20,497 nt of DNA, taken from the NCBI GenBank assembly GCA_021824055.1, contig JAKALV010000028.1, forward strand, positions 1-20,497, in the 5' to 3' direction. This document shows positions 7,022 to 14,408 of this stretch, piece after piece (position 1 is the stretch's first letter; the number at the start of each line of letters is the position of its first letter). The stretch is from Acidobacteriota bacterium (GTDB lineage: Bacteria > Acidobacteriota > Vicinamibacteria > Vicinamibacterales > SCN-69-37). Under the pieces are notes generated by a model, which worked only from the letters and a program-made list of their open reading frames with translations, was not told where the DNA came from and searched no databases. Made by a program: the position numbers and the translations under genes.

Positions 7022-7079
7022 CGAAACTGCCCGACACAGACGAAAACTGTAATATCAGCTTCCAGGGGCAGCCGCCGGG

Positions 7080-8378
7080 CTACTTGAGCCAGGCTGCGGC
7101 AACAGAATCGTCGCGAACGATGGTGTGGTCGCGCTCGGATCCCGTGGAGATGATCGCTGCCGGCACACCGCTCACCTGCTCCAGCCGCTTGATGTAGTTG
7201 CGAGCGCCCTCGGGCAAATCCCCAAACTTCGTGACGCCCATCGTGGGCCGGTCCCAGCCGGGCATCGTTTCGTAGATCGGGACGCAGGCGGCCAGCTTGG
7301 CCAGATCGCTCGGCATCTCGGTCAGCGTCTCGCTTCCGCAGCGGTACGCGGTACAGATTTTCACCTCTGAAAACCCATCGAGCACGTCGAGCTTCGTGAG
7401 CGCCAGCGCGTCGAGGCCGTTCACCCGCGCGGCGTACCGCACGGCCACGGCGTCGTACCAGCCGCAGCGGCGCGGGCGGCCGGTCGACGCGCCGAATTCA
7501 TTCCCGCTTTCGCGCAGCCGCTCGCCGGTGGCGTCGAGCAGTTCGGTCGGCAACGGGCCTTCGCCGACCCGCGTGGTGTAGGCCTTGGTGACGCCCAGCA
7601 CGGCGTGCACCGCGCGCGGCCCCACGCCGAGTCCGGTGCAGGCTCCGCCGGCCGTGCCGTTCGACGACGTGACAAACGGATAGGTGCCGTGATCGATGTC
7701 CAGCAGCGTGCCCTGCGCGCCCTCGAACATCACGCGCTTGCCGGCGGCCATCGCCTGGTTGACGTAGAGCGACACATCCGCCACGAGCGGCTGCAGGCGC
7801 ACCCACATCGTCCGCAGGTCCGCCACGACGTCCGCCCACTTCATCTCGTTGTTGCCCACGAGGCGGTTGCGCGCTTCCACGTTCTCGCGCACGGCGCTCA
7901 CGAACGGACCATCCGGCGACGTGTCGGCCAGATCGCCCACGCGAATGCCGCGGCGTCCGATCTTGTCTTCGTACGCGGGACCAATGCCGCGTGACGTCGT
8001 GCCGATCTTGCGTTCGCCGCGCCGCGCTTCGGAAAGGATGTCGAGCTCGCGGTGATACGGCAGGATCAGGTGCGCCTTGTCGCTGACGAGCAGCCGGCCG
8101 GTGATGTCGATGCCGAGCGCCTTCAACTCGTCCACTTCGGCAAAGAGCGCGTGCGGATCCACCACCACGCCGTTGCCGATCAGGCAGATCACGCCGGCGT
8201 GCAGGATGCCGGAGGGAATCAGATGCAGCACGAACTTCCGGCCGCCGACATACACGGTGTGGCCCGCGTTGTGACCACCCTGATAGCGAGCCACCAGCGG
8301 AAAATGCGGCGTCAGCAGATCAACGATCTTGCCCTTGCCTTCATCGCCCCACTGCGCGCCAAGCACACAAAGGTTCAT
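7080..8378 (-). CDS. purA: Adenylosuccinate synthetase
   Basis: PurA joins IMP and aspartate using GTP to form adenylosuccinate, the first committed step from IMP to AMP. The 432-residue length is that of bacterial PurA. It begins MNLCVLGAQWGDEGKGKIVD, with the GTP-binding loop and catalytic Asp12, followed by catalytic His40 in GGHNAGHTV. GTTSRGIGPAYEDK (IMP site), FEGAQGTLLDIDHGTYPFVT and STGRPRRCGWYDAVAVRYA are all textbook. The gene faces the response regulator tail-to-tail across 58 bp and diverges from hutH across only 20 bp, where a TATTCT hexamer 6 nt from the ATG suggests a leaderless transcript. Confidence 0.98.
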   Translation of the reverse strand: MNLCVLGAQWGDEGKGKIVDLLTPHFPLVARYQGGHNAGHTVYVGGRKFVLHLIPSGILHAGVICLIGNGVVVDPHALFAEVDELKALGIDITGRLLVSDKAHLILPYHRELDILSEARRGERKIGTTSRGIGPAYEDKIGRRGIRVGDLADTSPDGPFVSAVRENVEARNRLVGNNEMKWADVVADLRTMWVRLQPLVADVSLYVNQAMAAGKRVMFEGAQGTLLDIDHGTYPFVTSSNGTAGGACTGLGVGPRAVHAVLGVTKAYTTRVGEGPLPTELLDATGERLRESGNEFGASTGRPRRCGWYDAVAVRYAARVNGLDALALTKLDVLDGFSEVKICTAYRCGSETLTEMPSDLAKLAACVPIYETMPGWDRPTMGVTKFGDLPEGARNYIKRLEQVSGVPAAIISTGSERDHTIVRDDSVAAAWLK

Positions 8379-8383
8379 GCGAC

Positions 8384-8390
8384 TAGAATA
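8384..8390. promoter_or_regulatory. Shared bidirectional -10 between purA and hutH
   Basis: Only 20 bp (8379-8398) separate the two start codons. TAGAAT (8384-8389, plus) is 9 nt before the hutH ATG, and on the opposite strand TATTCT (8390-8385) is 6 nt before the purA ATG. The same seven bases could serve as -10 for both directions, with start sites at or within a few nt of each start codon. The two transcripts could not be initiated at once. -35 regions would lie inside the opposite coding sequences and are weak. Confidence 0.45.
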
Positions 8391-8398
8391 CCTGCTTT

Positions 8399-9910
8399 AT
8401 GGTCCTTCTCGACGGTTCGTCGCTCACCCTGCAGGCGCTGGAACGTGTTGCGCGCGAACGCGAGGCCCTCGGCCTGGCAGACACGGCGCGCCGCCGCGTG
8501 CTGGCCGCGCGGACGCTGGTCGATCATCACGCCGCCGGCGATACCGCGGTGTACGGAATCAACACCGGGTTCGGCTCGCTCGCCGAGGTGAAGATCCCGC
8601 ACGACCAGCTCGCGAGCCTGCAGCTCAATCTGCTGCGGAGTCACGCGGCCGGCGCCGGCGCCCCCCTGCCCGTGCCCGTCGTCCGCGCGCTGATGGCGCT
8701 GCGCGCCAACGTGCTGGCCAAAGGCTACTCCGGCATCCGGGAAGAGACGCTCGAGGCGCTGATCGCGCTCGCCAACGCCGGCGTGCATCCACGCGTGCCC
8801 TCGCGCGGCTCGGTCGGCGCCAGCGGCGATCTGGCGCCGCTCGCGCATCTGGCGCTCGTGCTCGTCGGCGAAGGACAGGTGCTCGACGATGGCGGTGCCA
8901 CCGTGCCCGAGATGTTGCGCGCGCACGGTCTGGCGCCCGTGACGCTGCAAGCCAAAGAAGGTCTCGCGCTGATCAACGGCACGCAGGCCAGCACGGCCGT
9001 GCTCGCCCTGGCGGTGCTGGATGCCGCGCGTCTTGCGCGCGCCGCCGACATCGTGTGCGCGATGTCCGTGGATGCGCTGCGCGGATCCCTGCATCCGTTC
9101 GAGGCCCGGATCCATGCCGCCCGCCCGGTCCCGGGCCAGATGGCGTCGGCCGCCAACCTCCACGCTTTGCTCACGGGCAGCGGCATCAACGTCTCGCACG
9201 AGCGTTGCGGCAAGGTGCAGGACGCATATGCCCTGCGCTGCGCGCCCCAGGTGCACGGGTCGGCGCGCGAAGCCATTGCGTTCGCCCACCGCCTTGCAGA
9301 GATCGAGGCGAACTCCGCCACCGACAACCCGATGGTCTTCGCCGACACGGGCGACATCGTCTCCGGCGGCAATTTCCACGGCGCGCCGATCGCGTTGGCC
9401 GCCGACACCCTCACGATCGGCATGGCGCAGCTGGCCACGATCAGCGAGCGCCGGACCGACCGCATGATGACCACGGCCGAGAGCGGACTGCCGCCGTTCC
9501 TCATTCGCGACAGCGGCCTCAATTCCGGGCTGATGATGGCGCACGTCACGGCCGCGGCGCTGACCTCGGAAATCAAGACGCTCGCGCATCCGGCCGCGGC
9601 CGACACGATTCCCACGTCGGCCGGCCGCGAAGATCACGTCAGCATGAGCATGGGCGCCGCGCTGAAGGCGGCGCGCGTCGTGGAACTGGCGCGGCATGTC
9701 ATCAGCATCGAATTGCTGGCGGCCGCGCAGGCCCTCGATCTGCTCGCGCCGCTCGTGACCTCGCCGGCCCTCGCGCGCGTACACGCGGCGGTTCGGCAGC
9801 GCGTGCCCGCGCTCACCGTGGATCGTCCGCCGGCGCCGGATATTGACGCGATCGCCTCACTTGTGGAAGAGGCCGCGATCGAACGCGCCTGTCCGATCGC
9901 GCTCGTCTGA
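8399..9910 (+). CDS. hutH: Histidine ammonia-lyase
   Basis: HutH removes ammonia from L-histidine to give urocanate, the first step of histidine degradation. It is 503 residues, normal for the family. The Ala141-Ser142-Gly143 triplet in SRGSVGASGDLAPLAH forms the MIO electrophile. YGINTGFG near 52-59, QLNLLRSHAAG, HPFEARIHAARP-like and EANSATDNPMVF are conserved active-site segments. The ASTAVLALAVLD and RTDRMMTTAESGLPPFL regions also fit. hutU follows 64 bp downstream on the same strand, so this is a hut cluster start; hutI, hutG or hutF and a hut regulator are not in the window. ATG 8399 is the first in-frame start after the purA start; there is no Shine-Dalgarno. Confidence 0.97.
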   Translation: MVLLDGSSLTLQALERVAREREALGLADTARRRVLAARTLVDHHAAGDTAVYGINTGFGSLAEVKIPHDQLASLQLNLLRSHAAGAGAPLPVPVVRALMALRANVLAKGYSGIREETLEALIALANAGVHPRVPSRGSVGASGDLAPLAHLALVLVGEGQVLDDGGATVPEMLRAHGLAPVTLQAKEGLALINGTQASTAVLALAVLDAARLARAADIVCAMSVDALRGSLHPFEARIHAARPVPGQMASAANLHALLTGSGINVSHERCGKVQDAYALRCAPQVHGSAREAIAFAHRLAEIEANSATDNPMVFADTGDIVSGGNFHGAPIALAADTLTIGMAQLATISERRTDRMMTTAESGLPPFLIRDSGLNSGLMMAHVTAAALTSEIKTLAHPAAADTIPTSAGREDHVSMSMGAALKAARVVELARHVISIELLAAAQALDLLAPLVTSPALARVHAAVRQRVPALTVDRPPAPDIDAIASLVEEAAIERACPIALV

Positions 9911-9918
9911 CATCGGCG

Positions 9919-9949
9919 TTGACACGCTCGAATCCCGTACTGCTAGAGT
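9919..9949 (+). promoter_or_regulatory. sigma-70-type promoter in front of hutU
   Basis: Perfect TTGACA at 9919-9924, 19-nt spacer, extended -10 TGCTAGAGT (TG at 9941, hexamer TAGAGT 9944-9949). Transcription would start near 9956, about 20 nt before ATG 9975. It lies in the 64-bp hutH-hutU gap, so hutU and the ATPase gene could be transcribed separately from hutH. The long spacer lowers confidence. Confidence 0.5.
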
Positions 9950-9974
9950 GACGCTTCGTCGCCCTCTTGCCGTG

Positions 9975-11648
9975 ATGACTGCCACCGTTCGCCCCGTTGA
10001 ACCCGTTCGCGCGCCGCGCGGCGCCGCCCTCTCCTGCAAAGGATGGCCGCAGGAAGCCGCGTTGCGCATGTTGATGAACAACCTCGATCCCGACGTGGCC
10101 GAGCGCCCCGACGATCTGGTCGTCTACGGGGGCTCCGGGCGCGCCGCGCGCAGCTGGGAAGCCTTTCACGCCATCGTCGCGTCGCTGCGGTCGCTCGAAG
10201 GCGACGAAACGCTCGTCGTGCAGTCGGGCAAGCCGGTGGGCATCTTCCGCACGCATCCGGGCGCGCCGCGCGTCATCATCGCGAACTCCCTGCTGGTGCC
10301 CGCCTGGGCGAACTGGAAGACGTTCCGGGAACTCGAAGACAAAGGGCTGACGATGTACGGCCAGATGACGGCCGGCTCGTGGATTTACATCGGCTCGCAG
10401 GGCATCCTCCAGGGCACCTACGAGACGCTCGCCGCGCTCGCGCGCCGGCATTTCGGCGGCTCGCTTCGCGGCACGCTCACCGTCACGGCCGGCCTCGGCG
10501 GCATGGGCGGCGCGCAGCCCCTGGCGGTGACCATGAACGAGGGCGTCGCCCTTGTGGTGGAGGTGGATCCGGCGCGGATCGCGCGCCGGCTGGCCACGCG
10601 CTATCTCGACGAGCAGGCTCCCACGCTGGACGCGGCGCTCGCGCGCGCCGAAGACTGCCGGGCCCGGGGCCTCGCGCGATCCATCGGCCTCGCGGCCAAC
10701 ATCGCCGACGTGCTGCCGGAACTGGTGGCGCGCGGCGTCACGCCGCAGGTGCTCACGGATCAGACCTCCGCGCACGACGCGCTCGCCGGCTACGTGCCGA
10801 ACGGCATGACGCTCGCCGACGCCAACGCGCTACGCGTGTCGGATCCCACGACGTACGTCGCGCGCTCGATGGCCGCGATGGCCACGCACGTCCGCGCGAT
10901 GCTTGCGCTGCAGCAGCGCGGCGCGATCGCGTTTGACTACGGCAACAATCTGCGCGCGCAGGCTCAGCAGGCCGGCGTCGCGAACGCGTTCGACATCCCC
11001 GGGTTCGTGCCCGAGTACGTGCGGCCGCTGTTTTGCGAAGGCAAAGGCCCGTTCCGCTGGGCCGCGCTGTCGGGCGACCCGGCCGACATTCACGCCACCG
11101 ATCAGCTCGCGCTCGAGATGTTCGCCCACGACGAGCCGCTCTGCCGCTGGATTCGCATGGCGAGCGAACGCGTGGCGTTTCAAGGATTGCCCGCGCGCAT
11201 CTTCTGGCTCGGTTACGGCGAGCGCGCACGCTTCGGCCTCGCGCTGAATGATCTCGTCCGGCGCGGCGTGGTGCAGGCGCCGATCGTGATCGGCCGCGAC
11301 CATCTCGACACCGGATCGGTGGCCTCCCCGAACCGTGAAACCGAAGGCATGCTCGACGGCAGCGACGCCATCGCGGACTGGCCCATTCTCAACGCGCTGC
11401 TGAACGCCTCGTCGGGGGCGACGTGGGTGTCGGTGCATCACGGCGGCGGCGTCGGCATCGGCTACTCGCTGCATGCTGGCATGGTGATCGTCGCCGACGG
11501 CACCCGCGACGCGGATGAGAGACTCGAGCGCGTGTTGACGTGCGACCCCGGCATCGGCGTCGTGCGCCATGCGGATGCGGGCTATCCGGCGGCTATCGCG
11601 GCGGCGCGCCGCCACGGCATCCGCATGCCGATGCTGGGCGGGCAATGA
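9975..11648 (+). CDS. hutU: Urocanate hydratase with Phe at the Cys410 position
   Basis: HutU hydrates urocanate to imidazolonepropionate using tightly bound NAD+ as electrophile. Starting at ATG 9975 it is 557 residues, the same length as the Pseudomonas putida enzyme. The NAD-binding GLGGMGGAQPLA is at 173-184; YGGSGRAARSW, LTDQTSAHD, FDYGNNLRAQAQQAG, PLFCEGKGPFRW and SVHHGGGVGIGYSLHAG are conserved. The family signature FQGLPARICW reads FQGLPARIFW here: codon TTC at 11202-11204 gives Phe410 in place of the active-site Cys. Everything else looks intact, so this is either a functional variant or an impaired enzyme. The stop overlaps the ATG of the ATPase gene by 4 bp. An open frame extends upstream to 9843 but overlaps hutH. 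Confidence 0.95.
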   Translation: MTATVRPVEPVRAPRGAALSCKGWPQEAALRMLMNNLDPDVAERPDDLVVYGGSGRAARSWEAFHAIVASLRSLEGDETLVVQSGKPVGIFRTHPGAPRVIIANSLLVPAWANWKTFRELEDKGLTMYGQMTAGSWIYIGSQGILQGTYETLAALARRHFGGSLRGTLTVTAGLGGMGGAQPLAVTMNEGVALVVEVDPARIARRLATRYLDEQAPTLDAALARAEDCRARGLARSIGLAANIADVLPELVARGVTPQVLTDQTSAHDALAGYVPNGMTLADANALRVSDPTTYVARSMAAMATHVRAMLALQQRGAIAFDYGNNLRAQAQQAGVANAFDIPGFVPEYVRPLFCEGKGPFRWAALSGDPADIHATDQLALEMFAHDEPLCRWIRMASERVAFQGLPARIFWLGYGERARFGLALNDLVRRGVVQAPIVIGRDHLDTGSVASPNRETEGMLDGSDAIADWPILNALLNASSGATWVSVHHGGGVGIGYSLHAGMVIVADGTRDADERLERVLTCDPGIGVVRHADAGYPAAIAAARRHGIRMPMLGGQ

Positions 11649-12811
11649 CATCCATGATGCCGCCGCTCGTCGAGCGCCCCGCGCTCGAACGACGCATCCT
11701 CGCGTCGCTCGATGCCGGGCGCATTCCGGTCCTGCTCGGCGGCTGCGGCATGGGCCGCACCTCCCTGCTCCTGCGTTTGGCGCAGCTCACTCGTCCGGCT
11801 AGCCACTACCTCGACCTGGCGGCCGTGGCCACCACGCCGGAACGGTGTCTGGCCGCGGTGGCCGCCGCCACCGCATCGGGCGCCTTCACGTTCGCGACGT
11901 CGCTGCCCGTCGACGGCCATTCGGCGCGCGCGGCGTTCGAGCATCTGCTCGAGGGGTTTGACCTCGCGCAGGGCCCGCAGGGACAGCCGGTCGCGTTCCT
12001 GCTCGACGAATTCCAGGATCTGCGCACGTTCGAGAACTTCCCCGGCCTCCGGCACGTGCAGCGCGATTTTGTGACGCGCCTGGGCGCGAGTCCGAACCGG
12101 TTCGTGCTCGCGTCGCGCTTCACGGCGCGCGCCCATCGGCTGCTGCGCGACGCGCCGGCGCGGTTCGAGGTCATCCACCTGCCGGCGCTCGAGCTCGGGG
12201 AGGTCGAAGCCATGGCGCGCGCGCGTGATGGCCGCGAGGACTGGTCGCGCTATGTGGCGCCCGCGGTCCACGCCCTGTCGGCCGGCCGCGTGGGCTACGC
12301 CGCCGCGCTGATTGACGCCATGGCCGGCTCGGCCCTCTCGGAAGCCGAGACCGCCCTTGCCGAACTGCTGGCGCCCGGCGGACGACTGACCGCGCTCTGC
12401 CGCTACAGCTACGAGTTCCGCCTGCATCGCGCGCGCGGGTATGGGGCGCTCAAGGCCATCCTGGGCGTGCTGGCCTCGGACGAGCCGCTGACGCTGACCG
12501 ATATCGCGCAACGGCTGCATCGCACGCCCGGCTCGACGAAAGACTATCTGTCGTGGCTCGAAGACGTGGACATGCTGACTGTGCAGCGCAAGCGCTACAC
12601 GTTCGACGATCCGCTCGTGCGCCTCTTCGTCCGCCTCTACGCCGGCTGCGCGCCGCCGTCGCAGGACGACATCGCGCGCGAAGTCCACGCCTACGCGCAG
12701 ACGCGATCCACGGGAACCGAGCCGACGGTCCCGGGGCCGCGGCGCGCCGAGCCGTCGTTCGCGGCGGCCGAGGCCACCGCGCGCGATACCGGCATCATTG
12801 AGATTGACTAA
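11645..12811 (+). CDS. P-loop ATPase with winged-helix C-terminus, Walker A Lys to Arg
   Basis: A 388-residue protein resembling archaeal-type/STAND-like AAA ATPases (PF01637-like). The N-terminal VERPALERRILASL is the typical module entry; Walker A is GGCGMGRTS at 32-40, with Arg38 where Lys is expected (codon CGC at 11756-11758). Walker B is FLLDEFQDL at 118-126 with Asp121-Glu122. FVLASRFTARAHRLL fits a sensor strand. Residues ~280-340 (LTLTDIAQRLHRTPGSTKDY, then LSWLEDVDMLTVQRKRYTF) form a winged helix as in this family's C-terminus. The last ~45 residues look disordered. The start is fixed by the ATGA overlap with hutU, so it is co-translated with urocanase. A regulatory or chaperone role for the hut operon is conceivable but unproven. 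Confidence 0.8.
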   Translation: MTSMMPPLVERPALERRILASLDAGRIPVLLGGCGMGRTSLLLRLAQLTRPASHYLDLAAVATTPERCLAAVAAATASGAFTFATSLPVDGHSARAAFEHLLEGFDLAQGPQGQPVAFLLDEFQDLRTFENFPGLRHVQRDFVTRLGASPNRFVLASRFTARAHRLLRDAPARFEVIHLPALELGEVEAMARARDGREDWSRYVAPAVHALSAGRVGYAAALIDAMAGSALSEAETALAELLAPGGRLTALCRYSYEFRLHRARGYGALKAILGVLASDEPLTLTDIAQRLHRTPGSTKDYLSWLEDVDMLTVQRKRYTFDDPLVRLFVRLYAGCAPPSQDDIAREVHAYAQTRSTGTEPTVPGPRRAEPSFAAAEATARDTGIIEID

Positions 12812-12839
12812 GACTAATGACAGCAACCCGGAGATGATC

Positions 12840-13475
12840 ATGAAACGTGGAACCCTCATCGCCATGGCACTGGTTCTGACGACAGCGGCCACGGTCGCGG
12901 CCCGGCAGGCGACCGGCGTGGCCGGCACATGGAAGCTCAACGTCGCTGACAGTCACAACCCGAACGGCCCGGCCCCCACAGCCGCCGGCGAACGGCGTGG
13001 CGGCGGAAACGGCACGACCGCGTCCGCGTCGGGGGGCCGTCGCGGCGGTGGCGGATTCGATGCCACGGGCGGCGCGGCCGGTGTGCCGAATCAGGCTCCA
13101 TCGGTGCTCAGCCCGGAGGAAACGCAACGCATCAAGATGATGCTCAGCCTGCTCGACAAGGCTGCGCAGGTGCTCGACATCATCGTTGACGGCCCGGACG
13201 TCACCATCAAGCAGGATGGCGGCGGCTTTCCCAAGCAGACCTGGGATGGCAAGAAGCTGACGTTGAAGCAGCCGCAGATCGGCGAAGTCGACATCAAGAT
13301 CAAGATCACCAACAAGGGCATGACGCGCGAAGTCACCACGCAGGATGACCTGAAGGTCGTCGAGAACTACGTCTTGAGCGCCGACGGCAAGCAGTTGGTG
13401 GTGACGATGAAGGCCTCGCAGCCGGTCATGAAGATTGAAGACGCGAAGATCAAGCGCGTCTACGACCGGCAGTAG
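12840..13475 (+). CDS. Small secreted protein of unknown function
   Basis: A 211-residue exported protein. ATG 12840 has a GGAG Shine-Dalgarno 6 nt upstream (12830-12833), whereas the in-frame ATG 12834 directly abuts it, so 12840 is chosen. A signal peptide (MKRGTLIAMALVLTTAATVA) is followed by VAGTWKLNVADS, a beginning typical of small lipocalin-like or 'DUF-type' secreted proteins of Acidobacteriota. Residues ~45-80 are a Gly/Arg-rich low-complexity linker, and the rest is a beta-rich domain (IIVDGPDVTIKQDGGG, LVVTMKASQPVMKIEDAKIK) reminiscent of an antiparallel barrel. I do not recognise a precise family. Its stop directly touches the rnc stop on the other strand. It may be transcribed from the ATPase gene 28 bp upstream. 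Confidence 0.7.
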   Translation: MKRGTLIAMALVLTTAATVAARQATGVAGTWKLNVADSHNPNGPAPTAAGERRGGGNGTTASASGGRRGGGGFDATGGAAGVPNQAPSVLSPEETQRIKMMLSLLDKAAQVLDIIVDGPDVTIKQDGGGFPKQTWDGKKLTLKQPQIGEVDIKIKITNKGMTREVTTQDDLKVVENYVLSADGKQLVVTMKASQPVMKIEDAKIKRVYDRQ

Positions 13476-14408
13476 CTACGAGCGGAGCGACTGGAGCGCG
13501 AACTTCGCGGCCTGTTGCTCCGCCTCTTTCTTGGAGCGGCCCTCGGCGCGCCCGGCCGGGATGCCCTGCACCAGCACTTCCACATCAAACCGCTTGCGAT
13601 GGTCCGGGCCCTCCGCCGACGCGAGGCGGTAGTTCGGCAAGCCGCGGCCGTTGGCCTGGAGCCACTCCTGCAACGCGGACTTCCAGTCTTCGGTAAAGGA
13701 CGCATCGTCGGCCTGATCGCCTGCCGAGAGAATCAGCGGCCCGAAGCGGGCCATGATGAACGCGCGCGCGGCCTCGACGCCGCCATCCAGATAGATCGAC
13801 GCGATCAGGGCTTCGAAACAATCCGCGAGGATGGCGTGCTTGTGGCGGCCGCCGGTCTTCTCTTCGCCGCGGCCGAGGAGGACAAAGCGGCCCAGGTCGA
13901 TTGCCTCCGCGAGACGCGCGAGCGAGACCGCCGACACGATCGACGCCTTGACCTTGGACTTGTAGCCTTCATCGTGCGTGGGAAAGTGATGAAAGAGCAT
14001 GTCGGCGATCACAAAGCCGAGCACGGCGTCGCCCAGGAACTCGAGCGACTCGTTGTCGATCACGCCGCCGCTGGCGTCTTCGTGCGCGCGCGACCGGTGC
14101 GTGAGCGCGTGCTCCAGCAGTCCGAGATCGCGGAACTTGTGCCCGATCCGCTCCTCGAGCGGGCCGAGCGTTTCGCTGAGGCGCCGCACTTCCGTCGCCG
14201 CCGCCTCGTCCAGATGGGCCGAGATCAGCGCCACCGCCTTGGCGGCGATCGGCGCGAGCACGGTGATCCGGAACGATGTCTGGCCGCCCATCGACACCAC
14301 GGCGCGAATGCCGTGCGCGTCGAGCAACCCGCGCACCACCTCCGCTTCGACCGACGAGGTCGACCGGAACACCTCTTCGGGCGCGCCGCCGTGGGGATCG
14401 TCGCTCAC
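13476..14408 (-). CDS. rnc: Ribonuclease III with an extra N-terminal DUF2007-like domain
   Basis: A 310-residue RNase III, about 80 residues longer than usual. RNase III cuts double-stranded RNA in rRNA and mRNA processing. The catalytic signature is NESLEFLGDAVL, with Glu120, Glu123, Asp127 and, in HAILADCFEALIASIYLDGG, Asp196 and Glu199 (equivalent to E. coli E38, E41, D45, D114, E117). The dsRNA-binding domain spans ~240-308 (WKSALQEWLQANG, NYRLASAEG, GRSKKEAEQQAAKFAL). Residues ~11-70 (EEVFRSTSSVEAEVVRGLLD, then AHGIRAVVSMGG) match the pattern of DUF2007 'putative signal transducing' domains. The GTG start overlaps the phosphatase stop as GTGA; a later start inside the fusion region would break the coupling. 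Convergent with the secreted-protein gene with no gap. Confidence 0.92.
   Translation of the reverse strand: MSDDPHGGAPEEVFRSTSSVEAEVVRGLLDAHGIRAVVSMGGQTSFRITVLAPIAAKAVALISAHLDEAAATEVRRLSETLGPLEERIGHKFRDLGLLEHALTHRSRAHEDASGGVIDNESLEFLGDAVLGFVIADMLFHHFPTHDEGYKSKVKASIVSAVSLARLAEAIDLGRFVLLGRGEEKTGGRHKHAILADCFEALIASIYLDGGVEAARAFIMARFGPLILSAGDQADDASFTEDWKSALQEWLQANGRGLPNYRLASAEGPDHRKRFDVEVLVQGIPAGRAEGRSKKEAEQQAAKFALQSLRS

Noticed and set aside
7022..7079. Terminator between the response regulator and purA
   Set aside because: CTGCCC and GGGCAG can pair, but across a ~30-nt loop with only a 4-bp inner ACAG/CTGT stem; too weak to call.
8375..9784. 469-codon minus-strand open frame opposite hutH
   Set aside because: High-GC shadow of a clear histidine ammonia-lyase; its Arg/Gly/His-rich translation has no recognisable domain.
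11582..12940. 452-codon minus-strand open frame opposite the ATPase
   Set aside because: Antisense shadow; the plus strand has Walker A, Walker B and a coupled start.
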